From contig CAKTDV010000003.1 in the NCBI GenBank assembly GCA_934546745.1, positions 62,001 through 126,000 on the forward strand: a stretch of DNA of 64,000 bases, given 5' to 3'. The DNA comes from an uncultured Desulfovibrio sp. GTDB lineage: Bacteria; Desulfobacterota; Desulfovibrionia; Desulfovibrionales; Desulfovibrionaceae. Shown one piece after another: positions 26,490 through 36,088 of the stretch; position 1 is the stretch's first letter; each line of letters opens with the position of its first letter. The position numbers and the translations under genes were made by a program. The notes under the pieces were generated by a model. The model saw only the letters and a list, made by a program, of their open reading frames with translations. It had not been told where the DNA came from and ran no database searches.

Positions 26490-29400
26490 ATGCTGCTACG
26501 CCTGCTACTGGCGCTTGCGCTGCTTTTGGGTATGGGCATTCCCGCCGGAGCGGCGGACGCCGCCTTCCGTCTGGCGACGGCGAGTTCTCCTGACAGGGAT
26601 GTCTGGAACGAGGGCTTCAGCATCCTTTTCACCGTCGACGAGAAACAATGCCGCGCCACCTATGGCAAGGACTGGCTGGCGCGTTGCGCCGCCCCCGCGC
26701 CGGGGGTGGCCGGGCGCACCGTGGACAGCGTCGCGATGCGGCCCGCTGTGCCGGGCGTCTGGCGCTGGCAGACGCCGCACCTCCTGCGCTTCCATCCGGA
26801 AACAGCCCTGAAACCGGCCACACGCTATGACATCTCTCTGGCCGATCTGCCGCTGCCGGATGCCATGCGCCTCCGCACGGCACAGCTCGCCTATACGACC
26901 AGTCCGCAGGCGGTGCGTATCGGCAAGGAAACGTTCTGGACGGACCCCTCCGCCGGGGGACGCCATGCCGTTTCCGTGCCGCTGCATTTCATCTGGCCCG
27001 CGAATCCAGCACAGGTGGAGGCGGGGCTACGCGTGGCCTCCGCCACGCCGGGCAGCGGCCTGCGCTTTGATCGCCCCCGCGTCATCTGGAATGAAAACCG
27101 GGATGAGGCACTGGTGACGGCCGCCGTCGCCGCGCTGCCCGAAAACAACGCGCGGGGGCGCATCACGCTGCACGGCCTGTCCGCCTTTACCGCCGGCAGC
27201 GACGGTACCCGCACGCTCCTCAGGCAAAAACCCGCGGAAAGCCGTTTTGCCGTCACCGGCAGCGCCCGCCTGTTCGACATCAAATCCGTGGACATCTCCA
27301 GCGCCTATGACAGGGATCTGAATCGCGTCATGCGGCTGGAAATCCATACCAGCCTGCGCGTCCGACCCTCCGAGGTCCTGCGCCGCCTCAGCGCCGTACA
27401 GCTGCCCGCCAGGGCCACGCCGGGAGCGGGAAAGGACACCGACTGGACGGCCATGCCCGCCATCAGCCCCGAAGACCGCGAACGGGGAACGCCCCTTGCG
27501 CCCGTACCGCTGGAAAACAGCGACGTTGAAAGCGACCGCCTGACGTTTCTCCTTCCCGCCGAAGAGGGTCGCTCTGTGCTGATCGAGCTGCAACAGGGGC
27601 TGACGGCGGCCAACGGGCTGACGCTGGCCGAAACCCGGCGTTTTCTGCTGCGCGCGCCCAGCTTCGAGCCCTCGGTAGGCCTGTTGCAGCCCGGAAACCT
27701 CCTCTCCCTCAGCGGCGACAGGAAGCTGGATCTGCATACCGTCGGCATACGTCGCCTGGAATGGCGCGCCTACCGCATTCGCGAACCCTTTCTCGCCCTG
27801 CTGGCCCAGCGCATCGACGGTCCCCATCTCGAATCCTGGGGAACGGAGTACGAACAGATGGGAACGATGACCAGCGGCGTCGTTTCCCTGCCCGCCCCCG
27901 CGACGCCGGGCGGCGCGGTCTTCCATGTGTTCAACCTCTCGACGCTGCTCCGGGACGGCAACAAACCCCAATCCGGCCTTTTCGCCCTGCGCATCGACGG
28001 TTTTGACGCCGATGGCAGACAGCGGGCCCATCTGGAACGCCTGCTGCTGGCAACGGATATGGGCATGATCGTCAAAACGGCCGCCGACGGCAGCCGGACG
28101 GTCTTCATCCAGCACCTCGGTACGGGCGCCCCCGTCGAGGGGGCGGAAGTCCGCCTGCTGGGCGCCAACGGCAACGCCGTCCTGACGGAAACCACCGACG
28201 AGCGGGGCCGCGCGCTTCTGCCCGCGATGGAAGGGCTGACGCGGGACAGAGCTCCCACGGCCATTGCGGCGCAATCCGCCAACGGGCGGGATCTTGCCTG
28301 GATTTCCCTCCGGGATACGGCGCGCACGGCCGGCTACGGCGACGTTCCCATTGCCGGGCGGCACATACACCCCGACGGTATGCTGGCTTCCGTCTTCAGC
28401 CAGAGGGGCATCTACCGCCCGGGAGAGACCCTCCATTTCGGGTGCATCCTGCGCGGGGCCGACGGTACGCCGCCGCCCGAAGGCGTGCCGCTGGAGCTGG
28501 AATTGACGGATCCCCGCGCGACAACCGTCCTACGCCGGACGCTGACGGCCGGCGCGGACGGGCTCGCCGTTCTCGAATGGGCCAGCCCTGCGGACGCCGC
28601 CACGGGATCCTACCGCCTTTCCGTGCGCCTTGCGGGCGATACCACGCGCCTTCTGGGCGATACCGCCGTCCGCGTGGAGGAATTCCAGCCGGACACCCTG
28701 AGCGTCAAGGCGACGTTTTCCCCGGACGCGCCGCGCGGCTGGTTCCGCACAGGAACCGGCGCGATGCCCTCGGCCAGCGTCCGTCTGGACAACCTCTACG
28801 GTCAGCCCGCCGCCGGACACCGCGTCAGCGCCACCTTCCAGACAGGCGAAAGCGCCTTCCGCTTTGAGGAATACGGCGACTATACCTTCTATAACGCCGC
28901 CCCCTTCCGGGGAGAAAACGCCTCCCTGCGCATGAACGACGCGACGACGGACGAAAACGGGGCCGCGCTGCTACCGCTGCCGCTGGGACGCCTCCTGCCG
29001 GGAACCTTCAGGGGGACCGTCCATCTGGAAGGTTTCGAGCCCTCCGGCGGGCGCGCCGTAAGCCGCGCCCTGAGCGCGCTGTTCTCGCCGCGGGAACTGG
29101 CGCTGGGCTGGAAACCCGAAGGCGGCGTCACCAATCTTGACTATGTTCCCCGGCATGCCACGGGATCGCTGCGCCTGCTGGCCGTCAACAACGAACTCCA
29201 GCCTGTGGCCCTTGAGAACGTGTCTCTCGTACTTTCCGAACGCCGCTATGTCACCTCGCTGGTGTCCGATGCGCAGGGACGCTACCGCTATGACGCCACG
29301 CCTGTGGAAACGGAAGTGACGCGTGGCGAGGCGGCCATCGGCCCCGACGGCCTTCTCTGGCCCCTTCCCACGGACACGCCCGGCGATTATCTTGTCTCCG

Positions 29401-32126
29401 TCCGCGATGCCTCGGGAACCCTGCTGGCGCGCATTCCCTTCAGCGTTGCCGGAGAACGCCTTCTTCCCCCGGAAGAGCTCGATACGGCATCGCTGGCGCG
29501 CGGCAACCTGCGCCTCGTGCTGGAGAAGAAACACTACGCGCCGGGCGAGACCGTCAGGATGCGCCTTTCCGCGCCGTTTGACGGCTCCGGACTCATCACC
29601 ATTGAAAGGGATCGCGTGCTGGCGCATACGTGGTTCACGGCCAAAGCCGGGGAAAGCGTGCAGGAACTGCGCCTGCCCGACGGCTTTGAGGGCACGGGCT
29701 ACGTCACTGTCTCCTTCGTGCGCGGCCCGCAATCCGACGCCATCCACATGCAACCCCATGTCTGCGCCGCTGCGCCCTTTACGGCCGGTCTGGAACAGCG
29801 GGACATGGGGCTGCGGCTGGAAGTGCCCGCCACAGTCCGCCCCGGAGAGGAGCTGCGCCCGCGAATCACCGCCCGGACGCCCGGACGCGCCATCGTCTTT
29901 GCCGTGGATGAAGGCCTTCTCCAGCTGACCGGCTTCCAGACGCCCCATCCTCTGGAAGATATTCTTCTGGATCGCGCCCTGGATGTGCGCACAAGCCAGA
30001 CGCTCGATCTGCTCATGCCCGATCATGCCCGCCTGCTGGGCCGCATTCCCGCGTTTGGGGGCGGTACCGGTTTCGGGGCCCGCTTCCTCAACCCTTTCCA
30101 GCGTCGCGGCGAAGCCCCCTTCGCCGTCTGGCTGGACCCTGTGGACGTCGGCCCTGAAGGCAGGGAACTCTCCATACGCGTTCCCGAATCCTTTACCGGC
30201 AAGGTGCGCCTCATGGCCGTGGGCTGCGCCGCGCCGGACGCGCCCGCGGTCACGGCGGGCCATACCGAAGCCTTTGCCGAAGTCCGCGGCACGGCCATTA
30301 TCAAACCCCTTCTGCCTGTGGCGGTCGCTCCCGGCGATACGTTCGAAGGCGCGCTGGTCATCGCCAACACCGTGCCCGGCAGTGGTCCCGAAGCGCGGGC
30401 GCGTCTTGACCTGACCTTCGGCCCGGGTCTGGAAGCGCGCGACGCGCCCGCACAGCGGACCTTCGTCATCCCGGAAAACGGAGAAACCGCCGTTCCGCTG
30501 CCGCTGCGGGCTCTCGACGTTCCAGGCATAAGCGCCATCACCGCCACCGTCACCCTGGGAGACGCCCCCCCCGTGCGGCGCACCGTGGAGGTTTCCATAC
30601 GCCCGGCCACGCCGCGCACGCTCACCATTTCGGAAGCCGTCGTGGACGAACGGCGCGACATCACTGTGCCCTCGGAGCTTTACCCCTGGCAGGCCGTCAC
30701 CCGCGCCACGCTCGCCACAGGCTCCCTGCCGGCGCTGCGCGCCGTTTTTGCCCGGCTGAACGCCACTCCCTACGATGGCGCGGAACAGCGTATCAGTCAG
30801 GCATTTCCCCATGTGGCCCTCAGTGTCGCGCCGCCGGAACTGCGGGAGCTTGTCCTTCCGCGGCCCCCGAAGGATCCCGGAGAAGGCATTGAGGATGCCG
30901 CACGCCGCCGTAGCGACGCCGCCATTCAGGGAATCCGGCGCTGTTTCAGGCCCGGCGATGGCGTCAGCTTCTGGCCCGGCGGAAAGAGCGACGACTTCCT
31001 CACCGCCTATGCCGCCGACTTCCTGCTGACCTTGCGTGAAAACGGCGGCATCGCCCCCGAACCCCTGACGCGCACCCTGCTCGACGACCTGCAACGGCTG
31101 GCCGTCCGCCCGCCCACGTCGCCCCATGATGCCCGCGTCAAGCTCTACGCCGTCTGGATCCTGCTGCGCGACGGCCGCATCATGACGCAGGAGGTCCACG
31201 AGCTGGAACGCTGGTGCCGAGTCCACCTTGCCGGGTGGGAACGCGACACCGCCGCAACCCTGCTGGCCGGCAGTCTGGCCATGCTCCGGCTGGATCGGCA
31301 GGCGCGGGATCTTCTGCCGCCACACATGGCCGCGCCCGCCAGCGACGCCCTCTTTTCCCCGGCCGTCCTGCACGGTCTCCATGCTCTTGTCCTGTCCCGC
31401 CACTTCCCCGAACGCCGCGTGGATATCCCCGTGGACACGCTTGTCCGCTATGCCGCCGCCGATGCCAGCGCGCTTGAGCTGGCCTTCCTTGCGCGCGGCC
31501 TACTGGCCATGGGCGCGACGCCGACGCCCCTCCCTCCTGATACCCGGCTGATCTGCACGAAAACCGCCCCCGGATTTCCTCCTCCGGAGGCCCAGGCCCT
31601 TGCCGTGGGAGCCGCGCTGACTCTTGACGCTCCCGGCTGCACACACTTTGAGACCACCGCCCCCGGTGGCGAAGGCTGGCGGCTGCAGGTGCTGACGGAC
31701 GGCTATCCCCGTACCCCCCTGCCGGAAAAGGCCCACGGGCTGGAGATCCGCCGCCGTTTCCTCAACGAGCGCGGCGAGACCGTTCTTTCCGCGCCCGCCG
31801 GCGCGCTGCTGACCGTGGAGATCAGCCTTCGAGGCGACGCCGCGACGCGGGAACATATCGCCGTCGTGGATCTCCTGCCCGGCGGACTGGAAGCCCTCCC
31901 CGAAAACAACAACGCCCTGCCGCAGGGGGCGGGGCTTCTGTACCGGCAGCGCCGGGAGGACCGGCTCCTCTTGTTTGTCAACGCCACCCCGGAACCCGCT
32001 GTTTACCGCCATCGGGTCCGCGCCGCCACCCGGGGCAGCTTCACCCTGCCGCCCGTCACGGCGGAAGCCATACATGATCCCGCTACCCGCGCCGCCGCCG
32101 ACGGTGGACGCTTTGTGGTGGAGTAG
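26490..32126 (+). CDS. Bacterial alpha-2-macroglobulin family protein lacking the thioester cysteine
   Basis: 1878 residues. Bacterial alpha-2-macroglobulins trap attacking proteases in the periplasm and usually neighbour PbpC, as here. A signal peptide (residues 1-24, no lipobox) leads to macroglobulin-like domains, with the MG2 signature GIYRPGETLHFGCILRG at about residue 637 and TNLDYVPRHATGSLRLLAV further on. The thioester region reads PYDGAEQRISQAFPHVAL near residue 1430, where CxEQ is expected, so Cys is replaced by Gly1430 and no thioester can form. It must then act by steric trapping or structurally, as inferred for E. coli YfaS. ATG 26490 has AAGGAG six bases upstream. Confidence 0.92.
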   Translation: MLLRLLLALALLLGMGIPAGAADAAFRLATASSPDRDVWNEGFSILFTVDEKQCRATYGKDWLARCAAPAPGVAGRTVDSVAMRPAVPGVWRWQTPHLLRFHPETALKPATRYDISLADLPLPDAMRLRTAQLAYTTSPQAVRIGKETFWTDPSAGGRHAVSVPLHFIWPANPAQVEAGLRVASATPGSGLRFDRPRVIWNENRDEALVTAAVAALPENNARGRITLHGLSAFTAGSDGTRTLLRQKPAESRFAVTGSARLFDIKSVDISSAYDRDLNRVMRLEIHTSLRVRPSEVLRRLSAVQLPARATPGAGKDTDWTAMPAISPEDRERGTPLAPVPLENSDVESDRLTFLLPAEEGRSVLIELQQGLTAANGLTLAETRRFLLRAPSFEPSVGLLQPGNLLSLSGDRKLDLHTVGIRRLEWRAYRIREPFLALLAQRIDGPHLESWGTEYEQMGTMTSGVVSLPAPATPGGAVFHVFNLSTLLRDGNKPQSGLFALRIDGFDADGRQRAHLERLLLATDMGMIVKTAADGSRTVFIQHLGTGAPVEGAEVRLLGANGNAVLTETTDERGRALLPAMEGLTRDRAPTAIAAQSANGRDLAWISLRDTARTAGYGDVPIAGRHIHPDGMLASVFSQRGIYRPGETLHFGCILRGADGTPPPEGVPLELELTDPRATTVLRRTLTAGADGLAVLEWASPADAATGSYRLSVRLAGDTTRLLGDTAVRVEEFQPDTLSVKATFSPDAPRGWFRTGTGAMPSASVRLDNLYGQPAAGHRVSATFQTGESAFRFEEYGDYTFYNAAPFRGENASLRMNDATTDENGAALLPLPLGRLLPGTFRGTVHLEGFEPSGGRAVSRALSALFSPRELALGWKPEGGVTNLDYVPRHATGSLRLLAVNNELQPVALENVSLVLSERRYVTSLVSDAQGRYRYDATPVETEVTRGEAAIGPDGLLWPLPTDTPGDYLVSVRDASGTLLARIPFSVAGERLLPPEELDTASLARGNLRLVLEKKHYAPGETVRMRLSAPFDGSGLITIERDRVLAHTWFTAKAGESVQELRLPDGFEGTGYVTVSFVRGPQSDAIHMQPHVCAAAPFTAGLEQRDMGLRLEVPATVRPGEELRPRITARTPGRAIVFAVDEGLLQLTGFQTPHPLEDILLDRALDVRTSQTLDLLMPDHARLLGRIPAFGGGTGFGARFLNPFQRRGEAPFAVWLDPVDVGPEGRELSIRVPESFTGKVRLMAVGCAAPDAPAVTAGHTEAFAEVRGTAIIKPLLPVAVAPGDTFEGALVIANTVPGSGPEARARLDLTFGPGLEARDAPAQRTFVIPENGETAVPLPLRALDVPGISAITATVTLGDAPPVRRTVEVSIRPATPRTLTISEAVVDERRDITVPSELYPWQAVTRATLATGSLPALRAVFARLNATPYDGAEQRISQAFPHVALSVAPPELRELVLPRPPKDPGEGIEDAARRRSDAAIQGIRRCFRPGDGVSFWPGGKSDDFLTAYAADFLLTLRENGGIAPEPLTRTLLDDLQRLAVRPPTSPHDARVKLYAVWILLRDGRIMTQEVHELERWCRVHLAGWERDTAATLLAGSLAMLRLDRQARDLLPPHMAAPASDALFSPAVLHGLHALVLSRHFPERRVDIPVDTLVRYAAADASALELAFLARGLLAMGATPTPLPPDTRLICTKTAPGFPPPEAQALAVGAALTLDAPGCTHFETTAPGGEGWRLQVLTDGYPRTPLPEKAHGLEIRRRFLNERGETVLSAPAGALLTVEISLRGDAATREHIAVVDLLPGGLEALPENNNALPQGAGLLYRQRREDRLLLFVNATPEPAVYRHRVRAATRGSFTLPPVTAEAIHDPATRAAADGGRFVVE

Positions 32127-34413
32127 GGCGGTGCCGCTGGCGGCCGCAAGCGTCTCCGCGCTCCTTTACGGCCTTCTGTGCCTCTGGCTCTGGCTGTATC
32201 TGACGCCCTGCCCGCCGCCGCTGGAAGGCGTGCCCTTTTCCCGTCTGATAACGGATCGCCAGGGCGGTATCCTGCGGCTTTCCCTGGCGGCGGATCAGAA
32301 ATACCGTCTACGCCTGCGCCTTGACGGCATCCCTCCCGATGCCGTGGGCACCGTGCTGCGCTATGAGGATCGGTATTTCCGCTTCCATCCCGGCGTCAAC
32401 CCTCTGGCCCTGGGGCGCGCGGCCCTGAGCATGCTCAGCGGCGGGCGGCGCATGGGCGGCTCGACCCTCACCATGCAGACGGCGCGGCTCATCTGGCGTC
32501 TGGAAACCGCATCGCCGGGCGGCAAGCTGCGCCAGATGCTGCTGGCCCTGCTGCTGGAATACCATTGGAGCAAGGACGCCATTCTGGAGGCCTATTTCAA
32601 CCTTGCGCCCTATGGCGGCAACGTGGAAGGGCTGGAAGCGGCGGCGCGCATCTACTTTCACAAAACGGCGAGCCAGTTGACGCCGGAGGAAACGCTGGCA
32701 CTGACGCCGGTTCCCCAGCATCCGGCACGGCGCAGGCCGGGCACGGACAATCCGGAATTTCTCGCCGCCGTCCGCCGCCTGCGGCACCACTGGTATGGCG
32801 ACGCCAGCGCCGCGCCCCTGCGGGTGCATACGCCCGCCGAACTCCCCTTCAAGGCCCCGCACGTCTGCGCGGCGCTGCTGTCCCGGCCCGGCCCGGACAT
32901 TATGGAGACGACCCTTGATCCGGCGGCGCAGCGCACGGTGGAACAGGCGCTGCGGCGCTTTACGGAAGAGTACGCCGCCTATGGCCTGACCAATGCCGCC
33001 GCCCTGCTGCTGCACTGGCCCAGCATGGAAATACGGGCGCTGGCGGGATCGGCGGATTTCCATAACTCCGGCATCGGCGGCCAGATAGACGGTACGCGGG
33101 CGCGCCGCTCTCCCGGCTCGACGCTCAAGCCCTTCATCTATGCGCTGGCACTGGATCAGGGGCTCATACACCCGCGCACGCTGCTGCTGGATACGCCCCG
33201 CAGCTTCTCCGGCTACGATCCGGAAAACTTCGACGGCGGCTTTCGCGGCCCCATCGCGGCGGCCGACGCCCTGCGCGCCAGCCGCAACGTTCCCGCGCTG
33301 GCGCTGGCCGCGCGCCTTGCCCAGCCAGGCCTCTACGGCTTTCTGCGCTCCGCCGGCGTCGCCTTCACCGGGAGCCATGAGCATTACGGGCTGAGTCTGG
33401 TTCTTGGCGGCGCGGAAACGACCATGCGCGAACTGGTACGCCTTTATGCCATGCTGGCCAACCAGGGGGTCCTGCGTTCTTTGCGGCTTCTGCGCAACGA
33501 CGCCGGGGAGGAGCCGCGCCCGCTCCTCTCTCCCGAAGCGGCGCTGGTGACGCTGTCCATGCTGGAGGATCCCAGCGTCCATGTCGTTTCCCGGCAGGGA
33601 CGCCGTTTGCCGCTGCGCCTCAAGACAGGCACGTCCAACGGTTTCCGGGACGCCTGGGCCGTGGGGGTTTTCGGCCCCTGTGTACTGGCCGTCTGGGTGG
33701 GGAATTTCGACAACAGCGCCAATCCGCTTCTTGTGGGTGGGCGCGTGGCGGCGCCCCTGCTGCGGCGCATCGCCACCGCCCTTGCCGCCCCGGAACACAT
33801 GGACGACCCCCTGCAACTGCCCATCCCCGGCCTGAACGCCATCCGCCTGCCGGTCTGTGCCGCTACAGGCGATGTCGATACGTCCCTCTGTGCCGACACC
33901 GTGGAGACATGGTTCATTCCCGGCGTCTCGCCCATCCGTCCCACAGGCATCTACCGCCCCGTTCTCATCGATACGCGCACCGGCCTACGCGCCTGCTCTC
34001 CGGAAGATCCCCATGTGGAAAGGCGCGTTCAGGAATTCTGGCCCAGCGAACTTGCCGCCATGTTCGCCGCGGCGGGCCTTGCCAAAACGCCCCCGCCGCC
34101 TCTTGATCCGCGCTGCCGCCCCGAAGGTCCCCTTCCCGGCGCGCCTCCGATCATCCTGCGCCCCAAAACCGGCCTGATCCATCATCTGCGCCCGCAGGCT
34201 CCCCGGCGGGCCCTGATCCTTCTGGGCCATGCCGATGCGGGCGTCCGCACGCTCTACTGGTTTGCCGACGGGCGCTTTCTCGGCAAAAGCGCCCCCGGCG
34301 AACCCCTTGTCTGGAACGCCGATCCCGGATCTCCGCTTCTCCGCCTTGTGGATGACGCCGGACGGGCCAGCACCCGCCGGATTGTCATTCAGACGCTGCC
34401 GCAACACCCATAG
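32074..34413 (+). CDS. pbpC: Bifunctional penicillin-binding protein 1C
   Basis: 779 residues, close to E. coli PbpC (770). It polymerises and may crosslink peptidoglycan. N-terminal membrane anchor (about 20-42); glycosyltransferase 51 domain with YEDRYFRFHPGVNP, GGSTLTMQTARLIW and EAYFNLAPYGGNVEG; transpeptidase domain with SPGSTLKPF (active Ser), SRNVPAL and LKTGTSNGFRDAW; C-terminal biPBP_C-type domain. It overlaps the macroglobulin gene by 53 bases from ATG 32074 (GGAAG upstream); GTG 32131, four bases after that gene's stop, is an alternative start. The conserved pairing suggests wall repair linked to protease defence. Confidence 0.94.
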   Translation: MIPLPAPPPTVDALWWSRAVPLAAASVSALLYGLLCLWLWLYLTPCPPPLEGVPFSRLITDRQGGILRLSLAADQKYRLRLRLDGIPPDAVGTVLRYEDRYFRFHPGVNPLALGRAALSMLSGGRRMGGSTLTMQTARLIWRLETASPGGKLRQMLLALLLEYHWSKDAILEAYFNLAPYGGNVEGLEAAARIYFHKTASQLTPEETLALTPVPQHPARRRPGTDNPEFLAAVRRLRHHWYGDASAAPLRVHTPAELPFKAPHVCAALLSRPGPDIMETTLDPAAQRTVEQALRRFTEEYAAYGLTNAAALLLHWPSMEIRALAGSADFHNSGIGGQIDGTRARRSPGSTLKPFIYALALDQGLIHPRTLLLDTPRSFSGYDPENFDGGFRGPIAAADALRASRNVPALALAARLAQPGLYGFLRSAGVAFTGSHEHYGLSLVLGGAETTMRELVRLYAMLANQGVLRSLRLLRNDAGEEPRPLLSPEAALVTLSMLEDPSVHVVSRQGRRLPLRLKTGTSNGFRDAWAVGVFGPCVLAVWVGNFDNSANPLLVGGRVAAPLLRRIATALAAPEHMDDPLQLPIPGLNAIRLPVCAATGDVDTSLCADTVETWFIPGVSPIRPTGIYRPVLIDTRTGLRACSPEDPHVERRVQEFWPSELAAMFAAAGLAKTPPPPLDPRCRPEGPLPGAPPIILRPKTGLIHHLRPQAPRRALILLGHADAGVRTLYWFADGRFLGKSAPGEPLVWNADPGSPLLRLVDDAGRASTRRIVIQTLPQHP

Positions 34414-34500
34414 CGACTGTCGCAAACGCGCCCGGCCCGCCCCGCAGTCTGGACGTGGCCCCTTGACGCACCGACGGAACAGACGGATGAACAAAAAGAA

Positions 34501-34604
34501 CGGCGAGTGATAAGCACTCACCCGCCGCTCACGTGGGGGACACGTCCCCATGATAGGGAATCACAAGTTTGCGCCCCGGTTGGAGCCACACCTCCTACCG
34601 GGGC
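34501..34604. repeat. Hairpins between the convergent pbpC and phoU genes
   Basis: 34414-34649 holds no gene. GCCCCGGT (34573-34580) pairs with ACCGGGGC (34597-34604), extended by GGAG/CTCC inside a six-base loop. Near 34501-34527 GAGTG/CACTC with CGGCG/CGCCG forms a second stem. The genes converge here, so these are probably bidirectional transcription end signals, though no clean T-tract is seen. Confidence 0.5.
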
Positions 34605-34649
34605 CGAACCTTTTCCACGGAACCGCCGGCCGGGAAGGGCCGGGGCGGC

Positions 34650-35333
34650 TCACACCAGACGCTCGTGCTTGAGGCTGTCGCCACGGCACATGAAGTGGAT
34701 TTGCTCCGCAATATTGGCGGAACGCCGCCATATGCGCGTCAGGGAACGGACAATGAGCATGGCGTGTATCGCCGCGCGCGGGTCCGCCGCCCTCCCGTCC
34801 TCGCCGGGCAGGGGCATCAGTGCCTGGAGCAGGGCCACTTCCGCCTGAAGAGCCTCGTCCTCACTGGCGCGAAGGTCGCGGGCCGACCCGGCGTCCTCCT
34901 CGCGGAACGCGCCGGAAGCCTGGGCAAAGGCCGCGCGCGACTGGGCGAACATGGCCCGCAGGCGGCGCATGTCTTCCTCCCGCAGGGGCAGTTCATGCAG
35001 CAACAGCACCCGTTCGGCAATGGCCGCCGCCTCGTCGCCGATGCGTTCCAGATCGACAACCATGCGCAACGCGGCCACCACAAAGCGCAGATCGCCGGCC
35101 ACGGGCTGCAGGCGCGCCATGACGCAGAGGCAGAGTTCGTCTATCTCATTTTCCAGATCGTCAATGACGGCGTCCCCCTCCTGTATGGCCAGCGCGCGGG
35201 CGGCGTCGTCCAGCGCCAGCGCCTTGCCGCTCTCGTCCAGGGCTATGCCCACATGGGCGAACATGACGAGCAGGCGTGTGCGCAGGGTCGCCAGCATCCG
35301 CCGCGAGGCATCCTCACAAAAAACGCATTCCAT
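34650..35333 (-). CDS. phoU: Phosphate transport regulator PhoU
   Basis: 227 residues, all helical. PhoU links the Pst transporter to the PhoR kinase and keeps the regulon off when phosphate is plentiful. Two PhoU repeats are visible: ALAIQEGDAVIDDLENEIDE in the first and SARDLRASEDEALQAEVALL in the second; VVDLERIGDEAAAIAER and SLTRIWRRSANIAEQI are the metal-binding E/D-x-x-x-D-type motifs. It starts at the last base of pstB (TAATG), so the two are coupled. Confidence 0.94.
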   Translation of the reverse strand: MECVFCEDASRRMLATLRTRLLVMFAHVGIALDESGKALALDDAARALAIQEGDAVIDDLENEIDELCLCVMARLQPVAGDLRFVVAALRMVVDLERIGDEAAAIAERVLLLHELPLREEDMRRLRAMFAQSRAAFAQASGAFREEDAGSARDLRASEDEALQAEVALLQALMPLPGEDGRAADPRAAIHAMLIVRSLTRIWRRSANIAEQIHFMCRGDSLKHERLV

Positions 35334-36088
35334 TAGCCGAACCTGCCTGTGATATAGTCCTCTGTCTGCTTCCGGGCGGGACGGGTAAAGATGACGTCCG
35401 TCCCGCCATGCTCAATGAGCCTACCCATATAAAAGAATGCGGTCTCATCGGAAATACGCGCGGCCTGCTGCATACTGTGTGTCACAATGACGATGGTCAG
35501 GCCGATTTTCAGCTCCATGACGCTTTCCTCCACGCGGCGGGTGGCGATGGGATCCAGCGCGCTGGCGGGTTCGTCCATCAACAGCACCTCCGGCTCGACG
35601 GCCAGCGCCCGGGCGATGCACAACCGCTGCTGCTGTCCGCCGGAAAGCCCCAGGGCCGAGGAATGCAGGCGATCCCTGACCTCCTTGAACAGCGCGGCAC
35701 GGATCAGGGCGGTTTCCACCCGTTCGGCAATGGCGTTCTCATCCTTCATACCGTTGACGCGCAGCCCGTAGGCGACGTTCTCAAAAATACTCTTGGGAAA
35801 GGGGTTGGGTTTCTGGAACACCATGCCCACCCGCCGCCGCAGCGACGCCACATGGGCCGTTGGCGCGTTGATATCCTCCCCATCCAGCTCGATCACGCCC
35901 TCCACACGGGCATGGGGCACCAGATCGTTCATGCGGTTCAGGCACCGTAAAAAGGTCGACTTGCCGCAGCCCGACGGCCCGATAAGCGCCGTGATCCTGC
36001 CGCTTTCAAAAGAGAGACTCACATCGTGCAGGGCCTTGTAATCGCCGTAAAAGACGCTTACGTCCCGCGCTGTCATCGTACCGCTCAT
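35333..36088 (-). CDS. pstB: Phosphate ABC transporter ATP-binding protein PstB
   Basis: 251 residues. Walker [10 protein letters not shown] (37-45), signature LSGGQQQRL, Walker [14 protein letters not shown] and switch His in [18 protein letters not shown], the typical PstB ending. It powers phosphate uptake through PstC and PstA. Unusually it is not in the pstSCA operon: it lies on the opposite strand between phoR and phoU. The ATG overlaps the phoR stop by ATGA. Confidence 0.96.
   Translation of the reverse strand: MSGTMTARDVSVFYGDYKALHDVSLSFESGRITALIGPSGCGKSTFLRCLNRMNDLVPHARVEGVIELDGEDINAPTAHVASLRRRVGMVFQKPNPFPKSIFENVAYGLRVNGMKDENAIAERVETALIRAALFKEVRDRLHSSALGLSGGQQQRLCIARALAVEPEVLLMDEPASALDPIATRRVEESVMELKIGLTIVIVTHSMQQAARISDETAFFYMGRLIEHGGTDVIFTRPARKQTEDYITGRFG

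Noticed and set aside
34534..34550. Hairpin in the G/C runs TGGGGGAC-ACGTCCCCA
   Set aside because: The loop would be two bases and the arms differ by one G, so a stable stem is doubtful.
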